32,789 bases of DNA, from contig JARLGE010000122.1 of the NCBI GenBank assembly GCA_031296215.1, positions 1 through 32,789 of the forward strand, given 5' to 3'. A model generated the notes under the pieces. The model made no database searches and was not told where the DNA came from. It saw only the letters and a list, made by a program, of their open reading frames with translations. Below are positions 1 through 8,034 of the stretch, one piece after another. Numbering within the stretch: the first letter of the stretch is position 1; each line of letters opens with the position of its first letter. The translations under genes and the position numbers were made by a program. This stretch comes from Occallatibacter sp. (GTDB taxonomy: Bacteria > Acidobacteriota > Terriglobia > Terriglobales > Acidobacteriaceae).

Positions 1-3
1 GCC

Positions 4-1995
4 ATGGACTTTCAACTGGTGACCAGCTACACGCCGCGCGGGGACCAGCCGCGGGCGATTGCCGAGTTGATGGAGGGGCTGGCCGCGGGCGAGAAGCACC
101 AGGTGCTGCTCGGCGTCACCGGCTCCGGCAAGACCTTCACCATGGCCAAGGTCATCGAGCAGTCGCAGCGCCCGGCGCTGATCCTGGCGCACAACAAGAC
201 CCTGGCCGCGCAGCTCTATCACGAGTTTAGGCAGTTTTTCCCCGGCAATGCAGTCGAGTACTTCGTCAGCTACTACGACTACTACCAGCCCGAAGCCTAC
301 ATCCCGGCCGGCGACTTATATATCGAGAAGGAAGCAACGATCAACGAAGAGCTCGACAAGCTGCGCCTCTCGGCCACGCGGTCGCTGTTCGAGCGCCGCG
401 ACTCGATCATCGTCAGCTCGGTCAGCTGCATCTATGGACTGGGCTCGCCGGAGGCTTACTATGGAATGCTGCTGCTGCTCGAAAAAGGCCAGCGCATCAG
501 CCGACAGGACATTACGCGCCGGTTGGTCGAGATCCTCTACGAGCGCAACGACACGGACTTCCGCCGCGGAACCTTCCGCGTGCGCGGCGACGTGATCGAG
601 GTCTTTCCCACCTACGACGAAACGGCCTACAGGATTGAGCTTTTCGGCGAGGAGATTGAAAGTTTGTCGCAGATCGATCCGCTGTTCGGGACGGTGAAGC
701 AGAAATATTCGCGGTTGCCGATCTACCCCAAAAGCCATTACGTCGTGCAGCCGGAGCGCAAGGCCGAGGCTGTCGACTCCATTATCAAAGAGCTCAACGA
801 GTGGGTGCCGCAGCTCGAGTCCGAAGGGCGCATGGTGGAGGCGCAGCGCATTCATCAGCGCACCCGCTTCGATCTGGAGATGATCAAGTCGATGGGCTAT
901 TGCCACGGCATCGAGAACTACTCGCGGCACTTCTCGGGCCGCCTGCCGGGCGAGCCGCCGCCTACCCTTCTGGACTACTTTCCCCGCGACTTTCTGCTCT
1001 TTGTGGACGAGAGCCACGCAACGATTCCGCAGGTGCACGGCATGTGGTACGGCGACCAGAGCCGCAAGCAGAATCTCGTCGACTACGGCTTCCGGCTGCC
1101 CTCGGCGCGCGACAACCGGCCGCTCAAGTTCGAGGAGTTCGAGAACAGAATTCATCAAACTATTTATGTATCGGCGACGCCTGGACCGTATGAGCTGACG
1201 CGCTCGGCGGGTGTCGTCGTCGAGCAGGTCATCCGGCCCACAGGGCTGGTCGATCCCGCGGTCGAGATCCGGCCGGTGAAGGGGCAGATCGACGATCTGC
1301 TGGCGGAGATCCGCGACCGGGCCAAGCGCGGCGAGCGGGTGCTAGTGACCACGCTGACCAAGCGCATGGCCGAGGACCTGGCCGGCTACTACACCGAGGT
1401 GGGCGTGCGCTGCCGCTACATGCACTCCGAGATTGAAACGCTGGAGCGCGTAAAGCTGCTGGCCGGGTTGCGCAAGGGCGAGTTCGACGTGCTGATCGGC
1501 ATCAATCTGCTGCGCGAGGGGCTGGACTTGCCCGAGGTTTCGCTGGTCGCCATCCTCGACGCCGACAAGGAAGGCTTCCTCCGCTCGGCCGGCTCGCTGA
1601 TCCAGACCATGGGCCGGGCGGCGCGGCACCTGGAAGGCAAGGCGATTCTCTACGCGGATAAGATGACCGACTCGATGCGCCGGGCCATCGACGAAACTGA
1701 TCGGCGGCGGGCCATTCAAAGCGCCTACAACGAGGAGAATGGCATCAAGCCGCAGTCGATCATCAACACCATGGACATGGGCCTGGCGCAGATTCTGAAA
1801 GCCGAATACGGCGATGTGGAAGTGGAGGAAGCGGCGGGGCTGCCGGAGTTCACCACGCAAGCCGAGCTCGACGCCTTCCTGGCCAGGATGGAGACGGAGA
1901 TGCGCGAGGCGGCAAAGAAGTTCGAGTTCGAAAAGGCCGCGCGCTTGCGCGACTCCATCAAGGAACTGAAGGAGAAGGAGTTCTTGTTTGGCTAG
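4..1995 (+). CDS. uvrB: UvrABC excinuclease subunit B
   Basis: UvrB is the damage-verifying DNA helicase-like subunit of nucleotide excision repair. It receives the lesion from UvrA and recruits UvrC for incision in the cytoplasm. The 663-residue length is normal for the family. The Walker A motif [10 protein letters not shown] lies near residues 38-47, followed by the [10 protein letters not shown] segment that forms the beta-hairpin inserted between DNA strands. The DESH Walker B box lies near residue 336. Helicase motifs V/VI ([12 protein letters not shown] and QTMGRAARH) are present, and the last ~40 residues form the UVR coiled-coil that contacts UvrC ([17 protein letters not shown]). 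The ATG is 3 nt from the window edge, so its ribosome-binding site cannot be judged. It converges on the minus-strand gene ending at 2008. Confidence 0.98.
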   Translation: MDFQLVTSYTPRGDQPRAIAELMEGLAAGEKHQVLLGVTGSGKTFTMAKVIEQSQRPALILAHNKTLAAQLYHEFRQFFPGNAVEYFVSYYDYYQPEAYIPAGDLYIEKEATINEELDKLRLSATRSLFERRDSIIVSSVSCIYGLGSPEAYYGMLLLLEKGQRISRQDITRRLVEILYERNDTDFRRGTFRVRGDVIEVFPTYDETAYRIELFGEEIESLSQIDPLFGTVKQKYSRLPIYPKSHYVVQPERKAEAVDSIIKELNEWVPQLESEGRMVEAQRIHQRTRFDLEMIKSMGYCHGIENYSRHFSGRLPGEPPPTLLDYFPRDFLLFVDESHATIPQVHGMWYGDQSRKQNLVDYGFRLPSARDNRPLKFEEFENRIHQTIYVSATPGPYELTRSAGVVVEQVIRPTGLVDPAVEIRPVKGQIDDLLAEIRDRAKRGERVLVTTLTKRMAEDLAGYYTEVGVRCRYMHSEIETLERVKLLAGLRKGEFDVLIGINLLREGLDLPEVSLVAILDADKEGFLRSAGSLIQTMGRAARHLEGKAILYADKMTDSMRRAIDETDRRRAIQSAYNEENGIKPQSIINTMDMGLAQILKAEYGDVEVEEAAGLPEFTTQAELDAFLARMETEMREAAKKFEFEKAARLRDSIKELKEKEFLFG

Positions 1996-2007
1996 CCGGG
2001 CGCAAGG

Positions 2008-2577
2008 CTACGGCGTTGACAGCACTTCCAGCAAAGTGAAGCCTTCAAACGACGGATCGTTGTTATAGCGGATCCTGGCGCGGATGGTTGCATCCGAAGA
2101 GAGCCGTTCGAGGGAGTCCTTCGGCGCTCGTCCGTAGAACGACTTCAGACGGTCAAAGCCGTTGGTGTTGCCCAGAGCGCGTAGGAAGAGGCTGATGGCG
2201 CGGCGCGGCTGCATGCCGGGCGGGTAGTGGGGCAGGCGGGCGTAGGGAATGCCGAGGCTACTGCACTGGGCGCTGTTCGGGTTGGTGGTGCGAATGCAGT
2301 AATCGATGTTGAAGCATTGCTTCATTGTCCTGCCAAGGCAAGTGCTGACGAGCGGTTCGGGCAGCCAGACCAAGACGATGCTATTCTCGCCGCCTGCGAA
2401 ATCGGGTGCCTGCACATAGAGCGTCTGCTCCATTTCGATGGAGTCTGGCTGGCCGGCAGGCGCTGGACCCGTGACGATGGGGGAAGGATTCGCCGCAAGC
2501 CCCGGAGCCGCGAAGCAGACCAGCGCGGCAAGGAAGGCATTCACGAACCGAGGAGCAAACACAGGGATGGGTTTCAT
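2008..2577 (-). CDS. Small secreted protein of unknown function
   Basis: The product is not recognised. The open frame runs upstream to 2817, but the ATG at 2575-2577 is preferred because it places a typical Sec signal peptide at the N-terminus: basic start MKPIPVFAPR, hydrophobic stretch FLAALVCFAAPG, and an Ala-x-Ala-like cleavage region near residue 29. The mature protein of about 160 residues has four cysteines in one segment (CLGRTMKQCFNIDYC, then a fourth ten residues on), which suggests disulfide bonds in the periplasm or outside the cell. No enzymatic motif is visible. The ribosome-binding site is weak. It diverges from ccmF across a 256-nt spacer that contains a CRP/FNR-like palindrome, so shared regulation is possible but not shown. 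Confidence 0.6.
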   Translation of the reverse strand: MKPIPVFAPRFVNAFLAALVCFAAPGLAANPSPIVTGPAPAGQPDSIEMEQTLYVQAPDFAGGENSIVLVWLPEPLVSTCLGRTMKQCFNIDYCIRTTNPNSAQCSSLGIPYARLPHYPPGMQPRRAISLFLRALGNTNGFDRLKSFYGRAPKDSLERLSSDATIRARIRYNNDPSFEGFTLLEVLSTP

Positions 2578-2725
2578 AGCGATGGGAACAATGCAGCTAT
2601 TGTGCCACCGGGCGAGGCGTACCCGATGAGAATTCCACTGTGGGCGGACATGTGCAATTCCTCCTGCGCTCCAATCCCCCACTGCAGGCCTCTGCCCGTC
2701 CCACCCCTTGCCGCGTCCACCCCAG

Positions 2726-2743
2726 GTGTGAGCCAGATCACAC
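2726..2743. promoter_or_regulatory. CRP/FNR-type palindromic binding site
   Basis: The sequence GTGTGAGCCAGATCACAC is a perfect inverted repeat (6-bp arms, 6-bp spacer) and matches the CRP-family core TGTGA-N6-TCACA exactly. It lies about 90 nt before the ccmF start codon in the divergent spacer. A -10-like TATGAT at 2754-2759 lies just downstream, so the box would overlap or replace the -35 region. The match is seen directly; that a CRP/FNR-family regulator binds it is inferred. Confidence 0.6.
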
Positions 2744-2833
2744 GCAGACGGTCTATGATGGCTGAAGAATAGACTCGCAGGCAGAGTTCCCCGCTCCCCC
2801 CTGCGTGCGAGAATCATCCTGGAGTTCTAATTC

Positions 2834-4897
2834 ATGGCAGCCTTTGGTAGTTTTGCACTTCTCATCGCCCTGGCGCTGGCCGCATACAACCTGCTGGCCG
2901 GCAGCCTGGCACTGCGCTGGATCGCGACCAGGCAGGCTGCGGCAGTCTCGCCCGAACGGCTGGCGGATACGGCGCGCCGGGCCGGGATCGCCGGGTTCCT
3001 GGCGGTGACGGCGGCAGCCTTTGCACTCATCTGGTCGGTCTTTACCAACGACTTCTCCATCACTTACATCATGGAGCACTCCAACCGCGCCCTGCCCGGC
3101 GCGTACAAGTTCTCGGCGTTGTGGAGCGGCCAGGAAGGCTCCCTGCTGCTGTGGGCGTGGCTGCTGGGGACCTATGGATTTGTCCTGCGCCTGACCCACA
3201 AGACCGACGTCAAGCTCTACGCCTACGCGGGAACGATTCTGGCCGGCATCCAGGCCTTCTTCCTCGCCATCCTCTGCTTTGCAGCGCCGCCTTTTGCGCT
3301 TTGGCAGGGAGTCATCCCCGACGACGGCAACGGGCTCAATCCGCTGTTGCAGTATCCGGAGATGGTCATCCATCCGCCGCTGCTTTACCTGGGCTATGTG
3401 GGTTTCTCTGTTCCTTTCTGCTTTGCCCTGGGCGCGCTGATGATGCGCTACCCCGGCGAGAAGTGGATCAAGGTGACGCGCCTCTGGACCATGGTGACCT
3501 GGCTGTTTCTGAGCGCCGGCATCTTCCTCGGCATGCACTGGGCCTACGCGGTGCTGGGCTGGGGCGGCTACTGGGGCTGGGACCCGGTGGAGAACGCCAG
3601 CTTCATGCCCTGGCTCACCGGCACCGCCTTTCTCCACTCCGTAATGATGCAGGAGAAGCGCGGCATGATGAAGAGCTGGAACGTATGGCTCATCTTCTCG
3701 ACATTCCTGCTCACGCTGCTGGGCACGCTGCTCACCCGCGCCGGCCTGGTCAGTTCGGTCCACGCCTTCGCGCAGTCGTCCATCGGCACCTGGTTTGTGG
3801 TCTTCATGGGCATCGTGCTGGCGGTGTGCATCTTTACCTACATTCTGCAGCGCAGCCACCTGAAGAGCGAGCACCACCTCGAGTCGCTGGTCAGCCGCGA
3901 AGCCAGCTTCCTCTTTAACAATCTCGTCCTGCTCACCGCCTGCTTTGTCATCGTGTGGGGAACGCTCTTCCCGGTGCTCAGCGAATACGTGGTCGGCAAC
4001 AAGGTCACCGTCGGCGCGCCGTGGTACAACCGCGTAGCGATCCCCATCGGCATCTTCCTGCTGCTGCTCACCGGCGTGGGCCCGCTGCTGCCCTGGCGCG
4101 CGGCATCGTTCAAGAGCATTCGCCGGAATTTTGTGATCCCGGTTATCGCCTTCTGGGTCACCGTTATAGTCTGCCTGGTTGCAGGCGTGAAGCCCTGGCA
4201 GGATGGGGCGCTGGACCAGGGCAACTTCTACGCGCTGGTGGCCTTCTCGGTTTCGGCAGCGGTAATGACTGCGATCCTCAGCGAGTTTCTGCGCGGGGCC
4301 GGCGTGATTGCGCGCCAGACCGGCAGGAACATCGTTGCCGCCACCTGGTTGCTGACGCGGCGCAATACCCGGCGCTACGGCGGCTACATCATCCACATCG
4401 GCGTGGTGATCATTGTCATCGGCCTGGCCGGCTCCGCCTTCAACCGCAGCACCGAGAGCGAGCTGGCCCTGCACGACAAGCTGACCATCGGCCCCTACAC
4501 ACTGGAGCAGGTGGGCGCCACGCAGGACTCCAACCTCAATTACAACTCGGAGTACGCGCTGCTCGATGTCTATCAGGGCGGAAAGAAGCAGTTCCAGATG
4601 GCCCCCGAGAAGCGCGTCTACCTGACCACCGGACAGCCGCAGACCATGGTCGCCATTCACTCGATTCCCAGCTGGGACCTGTACGTGGTGTATGAAGGCA
4701 CCAACCCCTCCACCGGCCAGCCCATCATCAAGGCCATCCTGAATCCGCTGGTCAGCTGGATCTGGGTCGGGTTTATGGTCCTGGCCTTCGGCACGCTGGT
4801 GGCGCTGGTGCCCGCGCTGAGCCCGGCGACGGCTTCGGTGCGCGTGCCCGCTCGAACGGCGCCGACCGAACCCGCGTTGAAGGGAGGCCGCCTGTGA
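2834..4897 (+). CDS. ccmF: Cytochrome c maturation protein CcmF (heme lyase)
   Basis: CcmF is the large integral-membrane component of the system I cytochrome c heme lyase. It takes heme from holo-CcmE and, with CcmH/CcmI, attaches it to apocytochromes at the outer face of the inner membrane. The protein is 687 residues (E. coli about 650), with many hydrophobic segments throughout. The diagnostic tryptophan-rich WWD box is clear (GWGGYWGWDPVENASFMPWL, near residues 238-257). GGAG at 2821-2824 precedes the ATG by 9 nt. The stop overlaps the ccmH start (TGATG), indicating translational coupling. CcmA, B, C, D, E and G genes are not in the window, so the remaining maturation genes must lie elsewhere or be absent. 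Confidence 0.96.
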   Translation: MAAFGSFALLIALALAAYNLLAGSLALRWIATRQAAAVSPERLADTARRAGIAGFLAVTAAAFALIWSVFTNDFSITYIMEHSNRALPGAYKFSALWSGQEGSLLLWAWLLGTYGFVLRLTHKTDVKLYAYAGTILAGIQAFFLAILCFAAPPFALWQGVIPDDGNGLNPLLQYPEMVIHPPLLYLGYVGFSVPFCFALGALMMRYPGEKWIKVTRLWTMVTWLFLSAGIFLGMHWAYAVLGWGGYWGWDPVENASFMPWLTGTAFLHSVMMQEKRGMMKSWNVWLIFSTFLLTLLGTLLTRAGLVSSVHAFAQSSIGTWFVVFMGIVLAVCIFTYILQRSHLKSEHHLESLVSREASFLFNNLVLLTACFVIVWGTLFPVLSEYVVGNKVTVGAPWYNRVAIPIGIFLLLLTGVGPLLPWRAASFKSIRRNFVIPVIAFWVTVIVCLVAGVKPWQDGALDQGNFYALVAFSVSAAVMTAILSEFLRGAGVIARQTGRNIVAATWLLTRRNTRRYGGYIIHIGVVIIVIGLAGSAFNRSTESELALHDKLTIGPYTLEQVGATQDSNLNYNSEYALLDVYQGGKKQFQMAPEKRVYLTTGQPQTMVAIHSIPSWDLYVVYEGTNPSTGQPIIKAILNPLVSWIWVGFMVLAFGTLVALVPALSPATASVRVPARTAPTEPALKGGRL

Positions 4898-5400
4898 TGC
4901 GGACCCTCCGGTCTTTTACTTTTTGGTGCAGAGCGGTGCAGGCGGGAACGCTGGCCATCGCCGTCTGCTTCTCACTGGGCGCAACCGACGCTGCCTCGCG
5001 CTTCACCAGCCTGAACCACCGGCTGATGTGCACCTGCGGCTGCGCCGAGATTCTGGGCGAGTGCAACCACGTGGGCTGCCCCAACTCCACCAGCGAGCTG
5101 AACGAGCTGCGCACCGGCCTGGAAGCCGGCCTCGGCGATCAGCAGATTCTGGACTCGTTCGTGGCCAAGTACGGAGCCATCGTGCTGGCCGCGCCCACCG
5201 GTCACGGCTTCGACCTGGTGGCTTGGATTGCGCCCTTCGCCGTCTTCGCCGCGGCGCTGCTGGGGACAATTCTTCTGGTGCGCCGCTGGTCGGTAGGCAG
5301 GACGCCGGCGACAGTTCAGGCGGATACAGCGGCGATGGATCCGGCCGAGCGCGAACGCCACGAGCAGATTCGCCGCGACACCGGCGACGGAGGGTTTTGA
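4897..5400 (+). CDS. ccmH: Cytochrome c maturation protein CcmH
   Basis: CcmH is the periplasmic, membrane-anchored thiol-disulfide protein that keeps the CXXCH motif of apocytochrome c reduced for heme ligation by CcmF. The protein has an N-terminal hydrophobic segment (about residues 14-33), the redox-box region LMCTCGCAEILGECNHVGC (about residues 42-60), and one C-terminal membrane helix (about residues 108-129). The cysteine box differs from the proteobacterial LRCxxCQ and carries five cysteines within about 20 residues. The ATG at 4897 overlaps the ccmF stop; a GTG immediately upstream at 4894 is the alternative. It is cotranscribed with ccmF and the small gene 3 nt downstream. Confidence 0.93.
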   Translation: MRTLRSFTFWCRAVQAGTLAIAVCFSLGATDAASRFTSLNHRLMCTCGCAEILGECNHVGCPNSTSELNELRTGLEAGLGDQQILDSFVAKYGAIVLAAPTGHGFDLVAWIAPFAVFAAALLGTILLVRRWSVGRTPATVQADTAAMDPAERERHEQIRRDTGDGGF

Positions 5401-5403
5401 GCG

Positions 5404-5682
5404 ATGACCACCTTGCAGGGAGAATTGGCCGGCATTTTTCTGGCGCTGGCGCTGTTTGTTTACACCTTCTGGCCGGAGAATGTCTTTGCCAGCCAGAAGG
5501 AAAAAACCCGCCTGGACTATCTGCTGGAGCGCAAGGAGCAGCTCTACGAGAACCTGCGCGACCTGAACTTCGAGTACAAGGCCGGCAAGTATCCTGAAGA
5601 GGACTTCGATGCGCAACGCGCGCAGTTGGAGAACGAAGCGGCGGTGCTCTTGGCCGAGATCGAGCATTTGCAGCAGGCATGA
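5404..5682 (+). CDS. Short CcmI-like membrane/coiled-coil protein
   Basis: This 92-residue protein has one N-terminal membrane helix (GIFLALALFVYTFW, residues ~10-23) followed by a charged, coiled-coil-like tail. It contains LRDLNFEYKAGKYPEEDF, which resembles the conserved segment of CcmI/CycH N-terminal domains. In full-length CcmI this anchor is followed by a periplasmic TPR domain that holds apocytochrome c; that domain is absent here. It begins 3 nt after the ccmH stop, so the context supports a role in heme ligation with CcmF/CcmH. Assignment as a truncated CcmI is inference from position and the short motif. Confidence 0.75.
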   Translation: MTTLQGELAGIFLALALFVYTFWPENVFASQKEKTRLDYLLERKEQLYENLRDLNFEYKAGKYPEEDFDAQRAQLENEAAVLLAEIEHLQQA

Positions 5683-5693
5683 CATTTTATCCA

Positions 5694-5765
5694 GGCTGTC
5701 ATCCTGAGCGACTGGAGTCCGCCGCGGCGGACGCAGGGAGTCGAAGGATCTGCAGTTGCTCTCCG
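5694..5765. repeat. Imperfect inverted-repeat element (candidate dispersed repeat)
   Basis: The spacer after the ccm operon holds an imperfect hairpin. The outer arms ATCCTGAGCGACT and AGTCGAAGGAT are nearly complementary and surround a perfect 16-bp palindrome, GTCCGCCGCGGCGGAC at 5717-5732. The words GTCATCCTGAGCG and GAAGGATCTGCAG resemble a dispersed intergenic element I associate with acidobacterial genomes, but copy number cannot be tested here. It could act as a transcript-end hairpin for the ccm operon; no U-tract follows it. Confidence 0.5.
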
Positions 5766-5814
5766 GTCCTTCTTTTGAAATCAACCAAACCTTAAGCAGG
5801 ATCTTCTCACGACT

Positions 5815-7113
5815 ATGAAATCATCCCAGATTGTCTTCCGCACTTTTGCAATAACCTTACCCCTGTTCCTCGCGGCCGCTTTCGCACAGGCCACCAGCGT
5901 CACCGGCACGGTGACCAACAAGACCACCGGCAAGCCCGCCGCGGGCGACCCGGTGGTGCTGGTCGACGTCCAGGCCGGCATGGGCGAAGTGGCCCACGCC
6001 ACCACCGACGCGAAGGGCCGCTACTCGCTGGTCGAGCCCGGCAGCAGCCCATATCTCGTCCGCGCGACGCACCAGGGCGCGACTTATTTTGTGGCCGCGC
6101 CGCAGGGCGCTGCGCCGGCCGACATCACCGTTTTCGATGTAGCTCCCAAAGTGCAAGGCGTCTCCATCGAAGCCGACGTGCTGGAGATCGAGAGCGACAA
6201 CGGCCTGCTCAGGGTGGCCGAGCGCTTCTTTGTCCACAACAACAGCATGCCGCCGACCACGCAGTGGAGCGCCAAGTCGTTCGAGGTGGTGCTCCCCGCC
6301 GATGCGGTGATCGACGGCGTGGGCGGACAGCGCCCCAACGGCCTGCCCACCACCATCAAGATCGACCCCGACGGCCCCAAGGGGCACTACTCGTTCAACT
6401 TCCCCATCCAGCCCGACGACGGCGACAAGGACACGCTCTTCCAGCTCTCCTATCACCTGCCTTACGCGAGCGGCAAATACGCCTTTCACGCGCAGTTGAC
6501 GCTGCCTGCCGACAACCTGGCCGTGCTGATGCCCAAGAGCATGACATTCACCGCAACCTCCGGCGACTCATTCAAAGGCGTGCCCGAAGACCCCAACATT
6601 CAGACCTTTGTGCTGAAGAACGCCGCGGCCGGCAAGCCCATCGACTTCACCATCGCCGGCACCGGCTCAATGCCCCGCGAGCAACAGGGCGCGGCCGGCG
6701 GACAGCAGCCGGCCGGCATGGGCGCTCAGGACGCATCGGGTTCGGAAGCGGGCACGGCCGCGCCCGGCAGCACCCCCGGCGGCGGCATCGGCACCCCCAT
6801 CAACACCCCCGACCCGCTGTCCAAATACAAGTGGTGGATACTCGGCGGGCTGGGGCTGCTGCTGGCAGCCGCTGCGGCCTTCCTGCTGCGCAAGCCGACC
6901 GGTGAGCCGAGCTCCGCGCCCGACGCCGGAGCGGTGACCTACCCGGCCTTCGGTTCCCCGGCAGGGAAGAATTCACAACTGCTCGGCGTGCTCAAGGAAG
7001 AGATGTTTGCCCTGGAGAGCGAAAAGATCAACGGCTCCATCGAGGCCGAGGAGTACGCGAAGATCAAGGCCGCGCTGGAGACGGTGCTGAAGCGCGCGTT
7101 AAACCGGAAGTAG
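5815..7113 (+). CDS. Membrane-anchored carboxypeptidase-regulatory-like domain protein
   Basis: The 432-residue protein starts with a signal peptide (hydrophobic residues ~9-25 ending AFAQA). A carboxypeptidase regulatory-like beta-sandwich follows (about residues 27-110: VTGTVTNKTTGKPAAGDPVVLVD, then a TDAKGRYSL turn). A second beta-rich extracytoplasmic region covers about residues 115-285. Next comes a low-complexity Gly/Ala/Pro linker, one membrane helix (WWILGGLGLLLAAAAAFLL, near residues 342-360) and a short cytoplasmic helix-rich tail that resembles the CcmI-like gene's coiled-coil segment. It lies about 130 nt downstream of the ccm genes on the same strand. A role in envelope or cytochrome biogenesis is suggested only by position. 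The ribosome-binding site is weak. Confidence 0.8.
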   Translation: MKSSQIVFRTFAITLPLFLAAAFAQATSVTGTVTNKTTGKPAAGDPVVLVDVQAGMGEVAHATTDAKGRYSLVEPGSSPYLVRATHQGATYFVAAPQGAAPADITVFDVAPKVQGVSIEADVLEIESDNGLLRVAERFFVHNNSMPPTTQWSAKSFEVVLPADAVIDGVGGQRPNGLPTTIKIDPDGPKGHYSFNFPIQPDDGDKDTLFQLSYHLPYASGKYAFHAQLTLPADNLAVLMPKSMTFTATSGDSFKGVPEDPNIQTFVLKNAAAGKPIDFTIAGTGSMPREQQGAAGGQQPAGMGAQDASGSEAGTAAPGSTPGGGIGTPINTPDPLSKYKWWILGGLGLLLAAAAAFLLRKPTGEPSSAPDAGAVTYPAFGSPAGKNSQLLGVLKEEMFALESEKINGSIEAEEYAKIKAALETVLKRALNRK

Positions 7114-7128
7114 CGGGAGGCAGGTCGT

Positions 7129-7297
7129 AGTGCACAGTTCGTAGTTCCCAGTTCGCCAAAGCGGCCCATCGCGTCAGCCGGAATGAGATCGCGGTTCCGA
7201 TGCCGTACAAAACTGTTAACATGCTTGCGAGTCTGAATACTCTTTGCGCGCCTCAGTCGGCCCGCGACTGCGAACTGTGAACTACGAACTGTGAACT
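7129..7297. repeat. Inverted heptanucleotide repeat arrays, consensus GAACTNN
   Basis: Two four-unit arrays of a 7-nt repeat face each other across a 113-nt gap. The right arm (7270-7297) reads GCGAACT GTGAACT ACGAACT GTGAACT. The reverse complement of the left arm (7129-7156) matches it at 26 of 28 positions. The right arm ends 6 nt before the start codon at 7304, where a Shine-Dalgarno sequence would normally be, and no such sequence is visible. Confidence 0.75.
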
Positions 7298-7303
7298 GAC
7301 TCT

Positions 7304-7795
7304 ATGAAGACCTTGCTCCGCACGCTGCTCTATCTCGCGCTCATCGTCTGGCTGGGCGCGGAGATCTTCTTCCCCGTGGTCGCCGCCACCGCCTTCAGCA
7401 CGCCGAACGTCGATACCCACGCCGCGGGCACCATCGTGGGCCATCTGCTGCGCGTCCTGCACGGCATGGGCCTGGTGTCGGGCATGGTGGTGCTGGCTCT
7501 GCTGGCGCTTTTTCCCGCCTGGGGCATCTACAAGCCCCGCAGCGTGCTGGCGCCCATGGCGCTGTTGATTTTGATGATCTGCTGCACGGTATATTCGCAG
7601 TTCGGCATCATTCCTGCCATGGAGCGCGACCGCATGGCCGCCGGCGGCGCCATCGACACCCTGGCCACCACCAACCCGCTCACCATCGACTTCAACAAGC
7701 TGCACAACCGCAGCGAGAATGTGGAGTTGGCCATTCTGCTGATGGGCCTGGCGACCGTGGTGCTCGTGGCGCGCGCGGAGACGGTGAAGCCGTAG
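7304..7795 (+). CDS. DUF4149-type four-helix membrane protein
   Basis: The 163-residue protein has about four membrane helices: residues ~5-28, ~45-70, ~79-100 and ~140-158. The N-terminal pattern (YLALIVWLGAEIFFPVVAATAF, then AGTIVGHLLRVLHGMGLVSG) fits the DUF4149/TMEM205-like family, whose biochemical function is not established. It is flanked on both sides by unusual inverted heptanucleotide arrays; its stop codon is the first three bases of the downstream array. No Shine-Dalgarno sequence precedes the ATG. Confidence 0.8.
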   Translation: MKTLLRTLLYLALIVWLGAEIFFPVVAATAFSTPNVDTHAAGTIVGHLLRVLHGMGLVSGMVVLALLALFPAWGIYKPRSVLAPMALLILMICCTVYSQFGIIPAMERDRMAAGGAIDTLATTNPLTIDFNKLHNRSENVELAILLMGLATVVLVARAETVKP

Positions 7796-7969
7796 GGGTC
7801 AGGGATCAGGGGTCAGTTCCTCCTTCGTTCCTCCTTTCAAAACCGACAGGATTGGATTCGTGGTTTCCCACACTTGCCGCGATAAAACTGCGCCAAGGCT
7901 GGGGCACGAAGCAGTATTCGGCGCATAAAGCTTTTCCCTGATCCCTGATCCCTGTTCCCTGTTCCCTGC
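7795..7969. repeat. Inverted heptanucleotide repeat arrays, consensus TCCCTGA
   Basis: The right array at 7935-7969 has five 7-nt units (TCCCTGA, TCCCTGA, TCCCTGT, TCCCTGT, TCCCTGC). The left array at 7795-7816 has three units in opposite orientation (GGGGTCA, GGGATCA, GGGGTCA), giving about 19 of 22 complementary matches. The left array starts on the last base of the upstream stop codon. The right array ends about 65 nt before the YchF-like start. The same 7-nt architecture, with a different word, occurs on the other side of the DUF4149 gene. Confidence 0.75.
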
Positions 7970-8034
7970 TCTTGTATCATCGAAGAGGCCCTCAAGCGCG
8001 CATTTTGGGTGTGAGTGGCCGCAAGGGAATGCAT

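Noticed and set aside
2753-4660. 635-codon open frame antisense to ccmF
   Set aside because: A shadow created by GC-rich codon use in ccmF; its translation is low-complexity (rich in H, Q, G, R, E) with no domain, while the plus-strand frame has the full CcmF signature.
7129-7969. Possible CRISPR array, because of short tandem repeats
   Set aside because: Units are only 7 nt, contiguous, and have no spacers; this is not CRISPR architecture.
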